The notes: generated by a model from the letters alone, not told the origin. 64,000 nt of DNA from Streptococcus australis ATCC 700641 (GCF_000186465.1 NZ_GL636091.1:2034351-2098350), one strand, 5' to 3'; shown: positions 29,374 to 40,383, counted from the first letter of the stretch. Made by a program: numbers and translations.

Positions 29374-30827
29374 TCTTCTTCACCTCCCAAGGCTTTCTGA
29401 CGCATCTGATCGATGAGGTCCATCTTATCTTGCCATACGTCCTTGGCCAAGTCCACTGGATAATGTTGTGGATTGAGGACACGTTTGTATTCGTCCCAGA
29501 GCTTGTCGAATTCCTTCCGAGCATATGCTTGGATATCCATCAAGGTTGGCAATTTGTAGACTAGTTTCCCATCTTTGAAAATATCGACCAAGAGAGGGAT
29601 GGCATCGAAATCGCGAACCGTCTTCTTGATATAGGTATAGGTCGGATGGAACATCTTGATTTCTGTCAGTTCATTGACATCTACTCCATCGTAAGTGATG
29701 TAATCCCCTTCCGATTTGCCTTTTTCCCGACTGGTAATACGCCAAACTTGCTTCTTCCCTGGGGTTGAAACTTTTTCAGCATTGTTAGACAGTTTGATGG
29801 TATTTCGCATTTGACCATTTTCGTCTTCGATAGCAACAATCTTATAGACTGCTCCGAGGGCTGGTTGGTCATAGGCTGTGATCAACTTGGTTCCGACACC
29901 CCAGACATCAATCTTAGCCTTTTGCATCTTCAAGTTGAGGATGGTGTTCTCATCCAAATCATTTGAAGCATAGATCTTCGCTTCTGTGAAACCAGCTTCA
30001 TCCAACTGTTGGCGAACCTTTTTCGAAATGTAGGCAATATCTCCAGAGTCAATCCGCACTCCTAGGAAGTTGATACGATCTCCCATCTCACGCGCCACCT
30101 GAATCGCAGCCGGAACTCCGATACGCAATGTATCATAGGTATCCACTAGGAAGACACAGTTGCGATGGGTCTCAGCATAGGCCTTGAAGGCTTTATAATC
30201 ATCGCCATAGACCTGCACCAAGGCATGGGCATGGGTCCCAAGGACAGGGATGTCAAAGAGTTTTCCTGCACGTACGTTACTGGTCCCGCTAGCGCCTCCA
30301 ATAACGGCTGCACGGGTTCCCCAAATAGCCGCATCCATTTCTTGTGCTCTACGAGTTCCGAACTCCATCAAAGGTTCGTCTTCGATCACAGCCTTGATTC
30401 GAGCGGCTTTTGTGGCAATCAAGGTTTGGAAATTGACAATATTGAGGAGGGCCGTTTCGACCAACTGACACTGGGCAAGCGGTCCTTCTACTTGGACAAT
30501 CGGCTCATTGGCAAAGACTAGGTCCCCTTCTTTGGCAGAACGAACAGTCAATTCCATTTTGAAATTTTTCAAGTAATCCAGGAAGGCTCCTTCGTAGCCC
30601 AAGGATTCTAAGTAGGCAATATCCGACTCTGAAAAATGTAGATTCTTCAAATAGTTAACAATGCGCTCAAGACCTGCAAAGACGGCATAGCCATTTTTAA
30701 AAGGTTGCTGGCGGAAATAGGCTTCGAAGACTGCCTTTTTATTGTGGATGCCTTGCTCAAAGTAAACCTGCATCATATTGATTTGGTACAAATCCGTATG
30801 GAGAGTTAAGCTATCATCTGGGTACAT
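29370..30827 (-). CDS. pncB: Nicotinate phosphoribosyltransferase
   Basis: PncB joins nicotinate to PRPP with ATP to give nicotinate mononucleotide, the entry of NAD salvage. The protein of about 485 residues has [13 protein letters not shown] at the N terminus, EFGTRRAQ with the active-site region, GTHAHALV and the PRPP-binding [18 protein letters not shown] set the start at 30827 (MYPDDS), where GAGGG precedes the ATG. The leader of about 76 bases below TATAAT (30910-30915, minus strand) contains a weak hairpin. It is co-transcribed with nadE. Confidence 0.96.
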   Translation of the reverse strand: MYPDDSLTLHTDLYQINMMQVYFEQGIHNKKAVFEAYFRQQPFKNGYAVFAGLERIVNYLKNLHFSESDIAYLESLGYEGAFLDYLKNFKMELTVRSAKEGDLVFANEPIVQVEGPLAQCQLVETALLNIVNFQTLIATKAARIKAVIEDEPLMEFGTRRAQEMDAAIWGTRAAVIGGASGTSNVRAGKLFDIPVLGTHAHALVQVYGDDYKAFKAYAETHRNCVFLVDTYDTLRIGVPAAIQVAREMGDRINFLGVRIDSGDIAYISKKVRQQLDEAGFTEAKIYASNDLDENTILNLKMQKAKIDVWGVGTKLITAYDQPALGAVYKIVAIEDENGQMRNTIKLSNNAEKVSTPGKKQVWRITSREKGKSEGDYITYDGVDVNELTEIKMFHPTYTYIKKTVRDFDAIPLLVDIFKDGKLVYKLPTLMDIQAYARKEFDKLWDEYKRVLNPQHYPVDLAKDVWQDKMDLIDQMRQKALGGEEE

Positions 30828-30980
30828 GTTTGATCCCTCTTCTTTTTTCTTACGTCGTGGCACCAGTCACGCTCTGTCAACTGGCACAGTCCAAAATAAT
30901 TTTAAACACATTATAGCACATTTTAAGCAGGACCACATGAGTTTAATCCGGGCTAAGCCTCATTTTTTATCGTAAAAAAG

Positions 30981-31019
30981 AAGGGATCTTCGCCTCTTTC
31001 CATCAGACGAACATCCCTT
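30981..31019 (-). terminator. trxB terminator
   Basis: AAGGGAT, then TTCGTCT pairing with AGGCGAA, then ATCCCTT make a two-part stem followed by CTTTTTT on the minus strand. Confidence 0.85.
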
Positions 31020-31028
31020 TCTTCTTTC

Positions 31029-31943
31029 TTATTCTTCGTGTTCAGTAATATATTTATAAGCTTCTTGACCGGCGACAGCGCCATCCCCAACAGCTGTAGT
31101 AACCTGACGAAGATCTTTTTGGCGGACATCTCCAACCGCAAAGACACCCGGCACGGAGGTCTTCATGTGATCATCCGTGATCACCCAACCTTGATCGTCT
31201 AGAATACCGAGGTCTTGGGCAAAGTCACTGACAGGATCCAAGCCCACATAGATAAAGACACCACCAGCTGCTTGCTCGCGAACCTCACCTGTTTGAACAT
31301 CTTTTAAGACGAGACTGGTCACACGGTTATCCCCTTTAATCTCTTCGACCACTGTATTCCAAGCAAAGTGAATCTTTTCATTGGCAAAAGCTCGGTCTTG
31401 AAGAACTTTTTGGGCACGTAGGGCATCGCGTCGATGAACAATGGTAACAGACTTAGCAAACTGAGTCAGGAAGATTGCCTCTTCAACCGCAGAATCTCCT
31501 CCACCAACAACCATGAGGTCTTCATCCCGGAAGAAGGCACCATCACAGACAGCGCAATAAGAAACCCCACGACTATTTAATTCTTCTTCACCTGGAACTC
31601 CCAACAAGCGATGGTTAGAACCAGTCGCAATAATAACGGTCTTGGCTTGCAAGAGGCCATCATCTGTCGTAATTTCCTTGTAGCTTCCTTGATCCACAAT
31701 GTTTTCGGCTCTACCGAACAAGTGTTCCACACCTAGGGTTTCTAGTGGCTCAAACATTTTTTCAGCCAATTCAGGTCCACTGATATTGGCATAGCCTGGA
31801 TAATTCTCGATATCGGACGTATTGTTCATCTGTCCGCCAGGAATTCCAGCTTCTAACAAGGCAACCTTTAGATTGCTGCGGGCTGCATACAAGGCTGCAG
31901 TCATTCCCGCAGGTCCTGCGCCGATAATCAGTGTATCATACAT
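31029..31943 (-). CDS. trxB: Thioredoxin reductase
   Basis: TrxB passes electrons from NADPH through FAD to thioredoxin. The 304-residue protein has the FAD-binding GAGPAGMTAALYAARS at the N terminus, the redox-active CAVC in SYCAVCDGAFF (about 132-140), the NADPH-binding GGGDSAVEEA and the closing GVFAVGDVRQKDLRQ. It lies 58 bp below a DUF4059 gene on the same strand, and streptococci keep this neighbourhood. Confidence 0.97.
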   Translation of the reverse strand: MYDTLIIGAGPAGMTAALYAARSNLKVALLEAGIPGGQMNNTSDIENYPGYANISGPELAEKMFEPLETLGVEHLFGRAENIVDQGSYKEITTDDGLLQAKTVIIATGSNHRLLGVPGEEELNSRGVSYCAVCDGAFFRDEDLMVVGGGDSAVEEAIFLTQFAKSVTIVHRRDALRAQKVLQDRAFANEKIHFAWNTVVEEIKGDNRVTSLVLKDVQTGEVREQAAGGVFIYVGLDPVSDFAQDLGILDDQGWVITDDHMKTSVPGVFAVGDVRQKDLRQVTTAVGDGAVAGQEAYKYITEHEE

Positions 31944-32001
31944 AAGCTTCTCCTTTTGTTGTAACTATCTTAATTCTAACTCCAATTGAACCATTTTGCA
32001 A

Positions 32002-32229
32002 TTATCTTGCTCGAAGAATAAACAGAACTCCAATGACTGCAAAGGTAAGGACTGGAATTGTCATAATATCAATCAATAAAATATCATAGAGGTGTAACTG
32101 GCGTTCCTTAGCTGTTTTATCCGTCTTACGAGCCGCTCGCAAGCCTATCCAAATAGCTGAAGCAACCAACACCCCAATTGAAGTGATGATTAGGCTCTCG
32201 ATATAGAGAGATAGCAATTGGTTTAACAT
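32002..32229 (-). CDS. DUF4059 small membrane protein
   Basis: This 75-residue protein matches the streptococcal DUF4059 family found between trxB and an amino-acid ABC transporter. It has two membrane helices (about 10-30 and 50-72) separated by a basic loop (RAARKTDKTAKERQ). The ribosome-binding site is AAGGAG. Function is unknown. Confidence 0.82.
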   Translation of the reverse strand: MLNQLLSLYIESLIITSIGVLVASAIWIGLRAARKTDKTAKERQLHLYDILLIDIMTIPVLTFAVIGVLFILRAR

Positions 32230-32378
32230 AAGATCTCCTTAGTATCCAAGATTGGAATGAGGGGACGAGATGCCGATTCGTTTCGTTCACTATTGGATCA
32301 AGTTGAAACTTCTATCTTCGCGGAAAAATGAACTACTACTATTCATCTTTTCCTGAGGCACCTACTCAAAGAAAAATC

Positions 32379-32407
32379 CGAGTCTGAAACATCGCGTTCC
32401 AGACTCG
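32379..32407 (-). terminator. Terminator of the amino-acid ABC operon
   Basis: CGAGTCTG/CAGACTCG stem with a 13-base loop, followed on the minus strand by GATTTTTC. The remaining spacer to the DUF4059 gene shows no other feature. Confidence 0.8.
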
Positions 32408-32424
32408 AGCTCTTATATATTATA

Positions 32425-33168
32425 TCAAACAAATGTTCGTTTGTAACTAGCAAAGAATTCTTTTGTCCGCTCTTCTTTAGGAGCTTTCATTATCTCTTCT
32501 GGTGTCCCAGATTCAATAATTTTCCCCTTGTCGAGGAACAAGACCTTGTCTGCCACCTGGGAAACAAAGCTCATATCATGACTGACAAGAATCATGGTTT
32601 GACCTGCCTGAGCTGCTGCTGCGATAGCTTTTTCTACCTCTCCGACCAATTCCGGATCGAGGGCTGAAGTTGGCTCATCCAATAAGAGGACTTCCGGCTT
32701 CATGGCTAGGGCACGTGCCAAGGCCACCCGCTGTTTCTGCCCTCCTGACAAATGACGAGGGTAATGGGTTTCGCGGTCCGACAGACCGACTTTTGCGAGT
32801 TCTTCTTTGGCAATCTTGGTCGCTTCCTGGTCGGATAAGCCTTTGACGACGATTAGTCCTTCCTTGACGTTGTCCAAGCCTGTCTTGCGGCTGAAAAGAT
32901 TAAACTGTTGAAAGACCATAGCTAGCTTTCTTCGAAGGGTCAGGATCTCGTCCTTGCTGATGTTTTCAAAGTCTACCTTTTCCCCATTGATCTCAATGCT
33001 GCCACTATCCGGAGCTTCCAGATAGTTCAAGCTTCTCAAGAAGGTTGATTTCCCAGCTCCAGAAGAACCGATCAAGGCAACAACTTCCCCTTTTTGAACT
33101 TCCAAATCGAGATGGTCTAGGACCACTTGACCGGAAAAAGATTTTGATAATTGTGAAATCCGAATCAT
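32425..33168 (-). CDS. Polar amino-acid ABC transporter, ATPase
   Basis: This protein of about 247 residues is a GlnQ-like ATPase with Walker A GSSGAGKSTFLR, Q loop FQQFNLF, signature LSGGQKQRVALARALA, Walker B VLLLDEPTSALDP and switch His in LVSHDMSF. I use the ATG at 33168 (MIRISQLSKSF), which overlaps the permease stop (ATGA) and has GAGG upstream; the longer frame runs back into the permease gene. No substrate-binding protein is encoded next to it, so the substrate is not defined. Confidence 0.93.
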   Translation of the reverse strand: MIRISQLSKSFSGQVVLDHLDLEVQKGEVVALIGSSGAGKSTFLRSLNYLEAPDSGSIEINGEKVDFENISKDEILTLRRKLAMVFQQFNLFSRKTGLDNVKEGLIVVKGLSDQEATKIAKEELAKVGLSDRETHYPRHLSGGQKQRVALARALAMKPEVLLLDEPTSALDPELVGEVEKAIAAAAQAGQTMILVSHDMSFVSQVADKVLFLDKGKIIESGTPEEIMKAPKEERTKEFFASYKRTFV

Positions 33169-33971
33169 GCTGCTCGTTCCTCCTCTTGCAAGGTTTGGGT
33201 AACAATTTTTGGATCTTTGATAGAGAGTACCTGTTCGATCCAACGTCCCAATTGTTCAATCAAAATATTAATGGCCCAGTAGATCAATGAAACAGAGATA
33301 AAGCGCTCAAAGTAGCGACTGTCATTCCCCGACATAATCTTGGCTTGGGCAAAGATTTCCAAAACTCCTGCATAAAAGGCCAAAGAAGTCCCCTTGGTCA
33401 AACCAATCAAAGAGTTGATCAAGGTCGGAGTCGCAACCACTGCTGCATTTGGAATAATAATTCGACGATAAACTTGGGCATTGGTCATCCCGAGACTCTT
33501 CGCTGCTTCGATTTCTCCCGCATCAACAGATAGAATCGCTGCCCGAATGGTCTCACTGGCATAAGCTGCCTCATTGAAGGCAAAGGCTACAATGACAAAT
33601 AAATGGGCTGGCACATCGTTGATATTAAAGGCTGTCCCATATTGTTGGTTAATGGCCTTCAATAGGAGCGGGATTCCATAGTAGGTCAGCATCAACTGGA
33701 CCAAAATTGGTGTCCCTCTTAAAAAACTCACAAACAAGGCTTGGATCGGGTAGAGGATTTTTACCCGATTGATCTTGACAATGGCAAACAATAGAGCTAG
33801 CAATAAACCAAAAAAGGCTCCTGCCAAGGTTAACAAAATCGTATTTGGAAGCTCTTTTAAAATTCCTGGAATAGCTTCAAAAACGACGCGTAGGTTAAAG
33901 ATTTCTCCTTCTGGTATCCATTTTAAAAACTCTTCGTACCAGCCAGATACCAGATAAGTAGTTGTAAACAT
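33165..33971 (-). CDS. Polar amino-acid ABC transporter, permease
   Basis: This 268-residue permease has five predicted helices and the His/Glu/Gln-family EAA loop EAAKSLGMTNAQVYRRIIIPNA (about 160-181). It pairs with the ATPase encoded in the overlapping next gene. The N terminus is cytosolic or periplasmic without a fused binding domain, unlike many streptococcal GlnHP proteins. An extended -10 TGATAGAAT lies about 40 bases upstream, and the ribosome-binding site is GGGAGG. Confidence 0.92.
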   Translation of the reverse strand: MFTTTYLVSGWYEEFLKWIPEGEIFNLRVVFEAIPGILKELPNTILLTLAGAFFGLLLALLFAIVKINRVKILYPIQALFVSFLRGTPILVQLMLTYYGIPLLLKAINQQYGTAFNINDVPAHLFVIVAFAFNEAAYASETIRAAILSVDAGEIEAAKSLGMTNAQVYRRIIIPNAAVVATPTLINSLIGLTKGTSLAFYAGVLEIFAQAKIMSGNDSRYFERFISVSLIYWAINILIEQLGRWIEQVLSIKDPKIVTQTLQEEERAA

Positions 33972-34110
33972 CTTCGTTACTTCCTCCCTCGATAATGAAT
34001 CATTCTATCATATTTACAGTTAAAATGCTGAGTTTTGCTACTGATCGTTCGTAAATCATGCTTCAGGCCTGATGTGATCTCAAGCAAACGTCTCCCCTAA
34101 GAGCAAAAAA

Positions 34111-34134
34111 ATAGACTATCTATAGATAGTCTAT
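34111..34134. terminator. DEAD helicase terminator
   Basis: ATAGACTATC and its exact complement flank a TATA loop, and a run of seven T follows on the minus strand. It lies between the helicase stop and the permease promoter. Confidence 0.9.
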
Positions 34135-34195
34135 CACAAAATAAATCAGCGACCAAATAGTTAATTTTTATGAAAATCTTTAAATTTCTTTATCA

Positions 34196-35539
34196 CTAAA
34201 AGGTTTGGCGTTTCGCCTTTCTTTCTGCTCGACCGCGAGCACGATTCTCAGCTCGCTTGGCTTTGCGACGTTTCTCGTCCACGGCCCATTTGATTTTTTT
34301 CTTGTAGCCTGGTTTGATTTTTTTCTTTTTCTTCTTGACCAAGCCGATCATCTCAATGTCGAGTTTTTCCTGGCGTTTTTCACGATTAGCCCGACGATCC
34401 CGGTCATAGGTATCTTCGATAGCTCCAGCCTTCAAGACCTTAGGAACAAACTGGATGCCCAATTTTTCAAGCTCCCGAATGTCTGAGTCATCACTCGGTT
34501 GATAGAGGGTGATGGCTGTACCAGGAAGGCCATTCCGACCAGTCCGGCCAACGCGGTGAACAAAGAAGGATAAGTCCTGTGGAATGGCATCGTTAATGAC
34601 ATGACTGACCCCTTCAATATCAATCCCACGCGCTGCCAAGTCCGTTGCCACGATATATTCAAAATCCAGGTTTTTGACTTGGTTCATGATTCGCTTGCGC
34701 TCCCGTGGAGGAACCCCCCCATGGATTTTAGCGACCTTGAGCCCCTTCTCTACCAGAAAAGCATGCAGATCGTCCGCTCTGTCCTTGGTATTCACAAAAA
34801 TCATTGCCAGATAAGGTTGAAGAGCCTGCGTCAGTTGATAAATCTGCTCGTTTTTATCGCGCCCTTTTGTCGATACCAACCAGTTATCAATGGTGTCCGA
34901 GATCACCGTTTTGGTTTTGATCTGCTCCATGACAGGGTTAGACAAATATTTCTTCAAGAAGGGTTGTAACTTTTGCGGAATCGTAGCAGAGAAAACCAAG
35001 AATTGGAGTTGTTTGGGAAGACTGGATGCAATCTTGTCTACCGTCGTCAAAAAGCCCATATCGAGAGTCATATCCGCCTCATCAACCACAAAGGTGTGAG
35101 CCTTATGAATAGCCAAGTCTCCAGAAGCGACCAAATCATAGATCCGTCCAGGTGTCCCAATGACAATATGGGGTTGGGCTATTTGGAGCTTATCGATTTG
35201 ACGAGCCTTATCAGTTCCCCCAACGTAGTTGGCAATCCGAACTTCTTTTTCACAGTGACTAGCAATCTGACGAGCCGCTTGGTAAATCTGCGTAGCTAAT
35301 TCTCGACTAGGTGCTGTGATGACCACTTCGACATGGCTACTATCCTCATTTAAGGTTTGAAAAATTGGCAAGAGGAAAGTATGGGTCTTCCCTGATCCTG
35401 TTTTAGATTCACCGACCAGATCACGGCCTGCTAAAACAATCGGTATCAGCTTTTCTTGAACTTCTGTTGCTTCGATAAAATTAATCTCTTTTAAGGCCTC
35501 TTGAATATAGTCCTTAAACTTAAAATCTGTAAATTTCAT
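34196..35539 (-). CDS. DEAD-box RNA helicase (CshB-like)
   Basis: This 447-residue helicase has the Q motif region, motif I GESKTGSGKTHTFLLP, Ia PSRELATQIY, Ib GTPGRI, II VVDEADMTLD, III SATIP, V ATDLAARGIDIEGV and VI HRVGRTGRNGLPG. A basic Lys/Arg-rich tail of about 60 residues (KKKKKKIKPGYKKK) probably binds RNA. Small Firmicute DEAD proteins of this size (CshB/YqfR) act in cold growth, ribosome assembly or RNA decay. Assignment to CshB rather than another clade is by size and layout only. Confidence 0.88.
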   Translation of the reverse strand: MKFTDFKFKDYIQEALKEINFIEATEVQEKLIPIVLAGRDLVGESKTGSGKTHTFLLPIFQTLNEDSSHVEVVITAPSRELATQIYQAARQIASHCEKEVRIANYVGGTDKARQIDKLQIAQPHIVIGTPGRIYDLVASGDLAIHKAHTFVVDEADMTLDMGFLTTVDKIASSLPKQLQFLVFSATIPQKLQPFLKKYLSNPVMEQIKTKTVISDTIDNWLVSTKGRDKNEQIYQLTQALQPYLAMIFVNTKDRADDLHAFLVEKGLKVAKIHGGVPPRERKRIMNQVKNLDFEYIVATDLAARGIDIEGVSHVINDAIPQDLSFFVHRVGRTGRNGLPGTAITLYQPSDDSDIRELEKLGIQFVPKVLKAGAIEDTYDRDRRANREKRQEKLDIEMIGLVKKKKKKIKPGYKKKIKWAVDEKRRKAKRAENRARGRAERKAKRQTF

Positions 35540-35624
35540 TCTCTTATCCTTTCGTCATCTCTACTATTATATCAGAAAACTCTTCTTCCCGCTCTTCTTT
35601 TGGACAGCAATTCCTCCACAGCCA

Positions 35625-35653
35625 AAAAGGCTGAGATAGCAATCCCAACCTTT
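35625..35653. terminator. mraY operon terminator
   Basis: AAAAGGTTGGGAT pairs with ATCTCAGCCTTTT through G-U pairs around a 4-base loop, just below the mraY stop. Confidence 0.75.
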
Positions 35654-35666
35654 TATGATTCATGAC

Positions 35667-36668
35667 TTATGAATTGGTCAAATAGTAGATCAAGAGGGTC
35701 AAGGCGCTCATTCCTGCACCAACACTCCAGAGAAAGGCATCGACCTTCCACTCAGACCATTTAGGTCCATTACCAGACAGACCACCTAATTCTAAATGGT
35801 GATGGAAAGGCGTCATGCGGAAGATCCGCCGTCCTTCCCCTGTCCGTTTCTTAGTCCATTTGAAATAGGAGACTTGGAGCATGACAGAGCTAGTCTCAAA
35901 GACGTAGACAATCCCAATCAAGAGCAAGGTCCACTCTACGTGGAGAGCCATGGATAGAGTCGCAAGCATCCCACCTAGGGCTAGGCTTCCAACATCTCCC
36001 ATGAAAATCTTGGCCGGCTTGTGATTGTAGACGAAGAAACCTAATAGAGCTCCAATCATACTGATGGTCACAAAAAGGATATCGATTCGTCTTTGCCAAA
36101 CAGCGATAATGGAATAAGCGATCAAGCTGATGGTTACCGAAATGCTTGCCAAGCCATCAATCCCGTCCGTCAAGTTGACTGCATTTGAAAAACCAACTAA
36201 CCAGAACAAGGCAAATACAATATAGAAATGTCCCAAATAGATATCCCAACCAAAGACATTGAGAAGACTACCAGCTCCATGGCGTTCAGAGAAGAGATAG
36301 AAAATGATCCCTCCCAACAATTGCAGGGCTAATTTTTGCTTGGGATTTAACCCTTCATTGATCTTACGAAAGACCTTTAAGAAGTCATCCAAGAAACCGA
36401 CGATTCCATACAAGACCAAAATAAAGAGGATCAATTGAACAGGACGCGTAAAGTTCCCAGTTAGGAAGCTAAAGACAAGGGTGACAAAAACTGAAGTGAT
36501 CAAGAAGACCACTCCCCCCATAGTTGGAGTGCCTGCTTTGGCTTTGTGTTGCTTCACATCTTCGTGCATTTGTTGGCCCGAAATATGGGCCCGTTGATAG
36601 AAACGGATAAAGGCAGGAATGCCAATAACCGTTAGAATAAATGATACTACTAGGGTAGCAAGTAACAT
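35667..36668 (-). CDS. mraY: Phospho-MurNAc-pentapeptide transferase
   Basis: MraY transfers phospho-MurNAc-pentapeptide from UDP to undecaprenyl phosphate to form lipid I. The 333-residue, ten-helix protein shows the family motifs [11 protein letters not shown] near the N terminus, GFLDDFLKV with the two Asp, [25 protein letters not shown], and a late [11 protein letters not shown]. It follows pbp2x with a one-base gap. RsmH-FtsL-PBP2x-MraY is the standard streptococcal dcw fragment. Confidence 0.98.
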   Translation of the reverse strand: MLLATLVVSFILTVIGIPAFIRFYQRAHISGQQMHEDVKQHKAKAGTPTMGGVVFLITSVFVTLVFSFLTGNFTRPVQLILFILVLYGIVGFLDDFLKVFRKINEGLNPKQKLALQLLGGIIFYLFSERHGAGSLLNVFGWDIYLGHFYIVFALFWLVGFSNAVNLTDGIDGLASISVTISLIAYSIIAVWQRRIDILFVTISMIGALLGFFVYNHKPAKIFMGDVGSLALGGMLATLSMALHVEWTLLLIGIVYVFETSSVMLQVSYFKWTKKRTGEGRRIFRMTPFHHHLELGGLSGNGPKWSEWKVDAFLWSVGAGMSALTLLIYYLTNS

Positions 36669-36669
36669 A

Positions 36670-38955
36670 TCAATCTCCTAATGTAATTGTTATTTTCTTC
36701 GTCTTCTTTAAAGCAGTTTCTACTTTGACGTTTTGTTTGCTCACACGAGAACCTTCCCCTTTATAGGTGATCTCAATGCCCGTCCATTCCGCAAATTTAT
36801 CAACATTTTCCTTGGTCCATCCATACATATCCGGAACTGAATCCAAGTCATCTGTTAATAATAACACTTGCTCATTTGCTTTTAATTTCGTTCCTGCTGA
36901 TACAGACATCTTTTTAATATTCTTTCCAGTTCCTAGGACAACAGGCTGGATCAGATTGCGACGCAGTTCATCTGCGAAGCCACCTGGGCTGATGGTCTGC
37001 TTCAAGTTCAATTCTTTCGACAAGGATTCTGCCGACGGCATCTTATAGGTGTCCTCTTTCGTGACCCCATCCAAGGCTTTGGTTTCCGTTACTAGATTCA
37101 ACTCATCCTTCAAAGCAACCGCATCTTCCAAGACTGGATTGACTAGTTCTTGCCAACTGGTCGGACTAAAGCTGATCTCAGGTTGTTGAACCGTCACATA
37201 CATGATAAAATCTGGATCCTCGGCAGGCGTCATGACTACAATGGAGTTGATATTGTTATTTTCTCCATCCAAATACCCGTTAGCCGTCGCAATTTGGGCT
37301 GTCCCCGATTTAACAGCAACATTTTGTCCAGCTACTTGGATAATGGGACCATCCGATGAATAGAGGGTACCAAATTGAGGATCAGTCCCTACCGTAATCA
37401 TGTAATTACGGGTCTGTTGGGCAACCGAAGCGGGTACTGGATTGCCGACAATCTCTCTTTGTGATTTACGAGCAGTTTCATGCTTGCCGTCGTAAATCGC
37501 ACTGATAAATTTAGGCTCCAACATTTCCCCATCATTTGCAATGGCAGAAAATGCACGCAACATCTGCGTTTGGGTCACCGAAATCCCTTGACCGAAAGAA
37601 GACATGGCTTGAGTGACATAGTTATCTCCTGGTAGGCCTCCAAAACCTTCGTCTCCCATTCCAAAACGTGTAGGAAGTCCGAACTTAAAGAGTTTGAGGT
37701 AATTCATCCAGACATTATTGCCCATCTTCTGTTCAAGCTTGGTCATCCCAATGTTACTTGAATAGGCGAAACCTTGGGCAATATTCATATAGCGACCTTC
37801 TGACAAGCCCTTATTGACATCCCAGTCACGGATCGTTGCATCTTTTACTTGTAGTTCGTTATTGTAGTATACCTCATTATAGGCTGGGAAGGTTCCATGA
37901 TCAATCGCCGAAGCTAATAACATGACCTTCATCGTTGAACCCGGTTCATATTGATCTTGATAAAGGATGGTATTCCAGGTTCTCAGATTCTTAATATCCA
38001 AGCCTTCTTTGGTATCTGCATTATAGGTTGGACGTTGCGTCGTTGCAAGGATTTCCCCTGTTTTGGCACTGACCAGGGTCGCACTGACATATTTACCTTT
38101 CACCTTTTCTTGGAAGACATCCATACGCGTTTCGAGATAGGTTTGAAGTTCCGCAGAAAGGGTTGTGTAGACATCCTTCCCATCTTCGGTCTTCACGGCA
38201 ACCTTATCTGATCCCGGCACAATATTTCCGTTGCGATCCTTTTCATAGGTCACAACGCCATCCTGACCACCCAGGATGCGATCCAAGGATTTTTCGATTC
38301 CCGTTGTTCCCTGCAGGGTTTTATTGCCTTCTTTATCTTCTATCAATTGAGCTTGACCGATAAATTGAGAGGCAAAGGTCCCATTTTTATAACTCCGGTT
38401 TGGACTCGTCGTAAAATCAACACCTTTAATGTTGGCAGCTTCTAGTTCACTCCGGATAGCATCCATATTGCTATAGCTGATATCGTTCCCCGCTGCACCA
38501 AAAGAAACCTGGTTGAGCTTCTTTTGAGACAGTTGTTGGACGACATAGTCTTTTTCCATGCCCAAATAACGATTAAAAACGTCTGCTACTTGGTTGTATT
38601 GACTTTCTTCAACGTATAAAACTTCACCTTTTGCCGATTTATAGGTTTTGTCGATAATCGCATAAACATTATAAGTCGTCGCATCCTCAGCAATGACAGC
38701 TCCATTTCGGTCATAAATTGTTCCTCGTTTGGCTGGAACAATCTCTGTTTTCTGATGGACTTGATGAGATAACTCAGATAAATTTTTTCCGAATTTGCTA
38801 TCTGTGCCTATAATAACTGCAAAATTAATGAGAAATATGAAGAAAACAAGAATGGAAAGCAAACTTAAATTCTTAGCTACTTGCCGACGATTTTGGTCTG
38901 GAAGTTTTCTTTTTTTAAGGGAATAACGAATGATTTTCTTCTTTAATTTACTCAT
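36670..38955 (-). CDS. pbpX: Penicillin-binding protein 2x (septal transpeptidase)
   Basis: PBP2x is the class B transpeptidase of septal wall synthesis and a main beta-lactam target. The 761-residue protein has a basic cytosolic tail, a membrane helix (about 30-50), and a dimerisation domain (about 60-260). The transpeptidase domain has S340-TMK, S399-SN and K549-SGTA, and the tail has two PASTA domains (about 635-761). All catalytic motifs are the wild-type forms. It overlaps ftsL by 8 bases. Confidence 0.97.
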   Translation of the reverse strand: MSKLKKKIIRYSLKKRKLPDQNRRQVAKNLSLLSILVFFIFLINFAVIIGTDSKFGKNLSELSHQVHQKTEIVPAKRGTIYDRNGAVIAEDATTYNVYAIIDKTYKSAKGEVLYVEESQYNQVADVFNRYLGMEKDYVVQQLSQKKLNQVSFGAAGNDISYSNMDAIRSELEAANIKGVDFTTSPNRSYKNGTFASQFIGQAQLIEDKEGNKTLQGTTGIEKSLDRILGGQDGVVTYEKDRNGNIVPGSDKVAVKTEDGKDVYTTLSAELQTYLETRMDVFQEKVKGKYVSATLVSAKTGEILATTQRPTYNADTKEGLDIKNLRTWNTILYQDQYEPGSTMKVMLLASAIDHGTFPAYNEVYYNNELQVKDATIRDWDVNKGLSEGRYMNIAQGFAYSSNIGMTKLEQKMGNNVWMNYLKLFKFGLPTRFGMGDEGFGGLPGDNYVTQAMSSFGQGISVTQTQMLRAFSAIANDGEMLEPKFISAIYDGKHETARKSQREIVGNPVPASVAQQTRNYMITVGTDPQFGTLYSSDGPIIQVAGQNVAVKSGTAQIATANGYLDGENNNINSIVVMTPAEDPDFIMYVTVQQPEISFSPTSWQELVNPVLEDAVALKDELNLVTETKALDGVTKEDTYKMPSAESLSKELNLKQTISPGGFADELRRNLIQPVVLGTGKNIKKMSVSAGTKLKANEQVLLLTDDLDSVPDMYGWTKENVDKFAEWTGIEITYKGEGSRVSKQNVKVETALKKTKKITITLGD

Positions 38956-39283
38956 CGCTACTTGAACTCACCACTTTTCGATTTTCTTTTTGGAGGGTCA
39001 TCCCCTGAGAACTAGCTAACTTAGACAAGCGTTCATATCGAGTCAACTCATTGACTTCTTGTCGGATATCTTCTAGTTCAGTCTCTTTTGTTTTTAGTTC
39101 CGTATTGAGGTTTGTCAAATCACTTTGCACTTGTAAAATCCGCGTCTGCATAAAAATAATACTGACAGCGAGAATAATCCCTGTTAGGACAATCGAGCCA
39201 TAAAAAGCTTTTTCTACTCTGGTAAAGCGACGAATACGATCTTGCAATTGACTGCCCCGAGATCGTAATGGTTGATCTGCCAT
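38948..39283 (-). CDS. ftsL: Cell division protein FtsL
   Basis: FtsL is a small single-pass divisome protein that works with FtsB/DivIC and FtsQ/DivIB to activate septal synthesis. The 111-residue protein has a basic cytosolic N terminus, one membrane helix (about 28-48), and a coiled-coil ectodomain (about 50-100) with heptads of Leu, Glu and Arg. It lies 12 bases after rsmH and overlaps pbp2x. Confidence 0.92.
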   Translation of the reverse strand: MADQPLRSRGSQLQDRIRRFTRVEKAFYGSIVLTGIILAVSIIFMQTRILQVQSDLTNLNTELKTKETELEDIRQEVNELTRYERLSKLASSQGMTLQKENRKVVSSSSDE

Positions 39284-39295
39284 GTTTATTTCCTC

Positions 39296-40246
39296 TTACT
39301 TATGAATTTTTCGAGCAACCCGCAATTTTGCAGAATGAGCTCGGTTGTTCTTCTCTAACTCTTCTTGGCTTGGAAGAATCGGTTTTCGAGAGACTAATTC
39401 CATTTTTGGTTTTAAGTCCTCTGGGATGAAAGGCAAGCCCTTCGGTACTTCTACTGTAGAAGCTTCTTTAAACAATTGCTTGGTCAAACGATCTTCCAAG
39501 GAATGAAAGGTAATGACTGAGATACGACCACCAACTGCCAATAAATCCATGGCCTGCTGGATTGATTCATCCGCCGCTCCCAATTCATCGTTGACTTCAA
39601 TTCGAATCGCCTGAAAAATTTGTTTGGCTGGATGCCCCTTTTTCTTTAGTTCCTTAGCAGGTTTTGCCGATTTGATGATTTCAGCCAATTCTGTCGTCGT
39701 TTCAATCGGTTTTACCGCACGCGCTTGTTCGATCTTTCTAGCAATTTGCTTGGAAAACTTATCTTCCCCATACTTGAAAAAGATTCGAACTAAATCGTGG
39801 TAATCATAGTTGTTGACCACGTCATAAGCCGTCAAAGAGGCTTCTTGATTCATCCGCATGTCCAAAGGAGCATCTTTTTTATAAGAAAAACCGCGAGACC
39901 TCTCATCTAACTGGGGACTAGAAACTCCTAAATCATAACAAATTCCATCGATCTCATTGACTCCCAATTCTTGTAGACGTGCTTGAAGATTCCGGAAATT
40001 ATCTTTGATGAAGGTTACCATGCCCTTTTCAACATAAGGAGCTAATCGTTTCTCCGCATTATCAATCGCATGCTGATCCTGGTCAAAGGCATATAAATGT
40101 CCTTTTTCACTTAATTGACTTAATAAATATTCGCTATGGCCGGCTCCACCTAGAGTGGCATCCACATAGATTCCATCTGGCTTTACATCCAGCATATCAA
40201 TCGTTTCATGGAGCAAGACCGTTACATGATGAAATTCTTTACTCAT
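39296..40246 (-). CDS. rsmH: RsmH, 16S rRNA m4C1402 methyltransferase
   Basis: RsmH (MraW) methylates N4 of C1402 in the decoding centre. The 316-residue protein begins [17 protein letters not shown] and has the SAM motif [14 protein letters not shown] (about 29-42), the [17 protein letters not shown] stretch, and [13 protein letters not shown]. It is first in rsmH-ftsL-pbp2x-mraY. An extended -10 TGGTAAAAT (40256-40261) would start the mRNA only about 3 bases before the ATG, and no normally spaced Shine-Dalgarno is present. Confidence 0.96.
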   Translation of the reverse strand: MSKEFHHVTVLLHETIDMLDVKPDGIYVDATLGGAGHSEYLLSQLSEKGHLYAFDQDQHAIDNAEKRLAPYVEKGMVTFIKDNFRNLQARLQELGVNEIDGICYDLGVSSPQLDERSRGFSYKKDAPLDMRMNQEASLTAYDVVNNYDYHDLVRIFFKYGEDKFSKQIARKIEQARAVKPIETTTELAEIIKSAKPAKELKKKGHPAKQIFQAIRIEVNDELGAADESIQQAMDLLAVGGRISVITFHSLEDRLTKQLFKEASTVEVPKGLPFIPEDLKPKMELVSRKPILPSQEELEKNNRAHSAKLRVARKIHK

Positions 40247-40255
40247 ATCCTATCT

Positions 40256-40261
40256 ATTTTA
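40256..40261 (-). promoter_or_regulatory. Extended -10 of rsmH-ftsL-pbp2x-mraY
   Basis: The minus strand reads TGGTAAAAT with its last base 9 bases before the A of the rsmH ATG, giving a predicted leader of about 3 bases. The -35 is weak. Confidence 0.55.
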
Positions 40262-40383
40262 CCACAAATCTGACCAGGATGCACTTGAGATTCTCTTCTC
40301 TATCTGCTCATCATTTTCGGGTAAAAAGTTACTATTCTTCAAAAGCTCATCCTATCAACCAATAGACCTAGAGAAGCATTTTG

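Noticed and set aside
30828-30915. Possible riboswitch in the pncB leader
   Set aside because: Only a weak 5-bp stem (CCAGT/ACTGG) is present in about 76 bases; no match to known NAD riboswitch features.
32230-32378. Small RNA between the ABC ATPase and DUF4059 genes
   Set aside because: Only the ATPase terminator is convincing; no promoter or further hairpin was seen.
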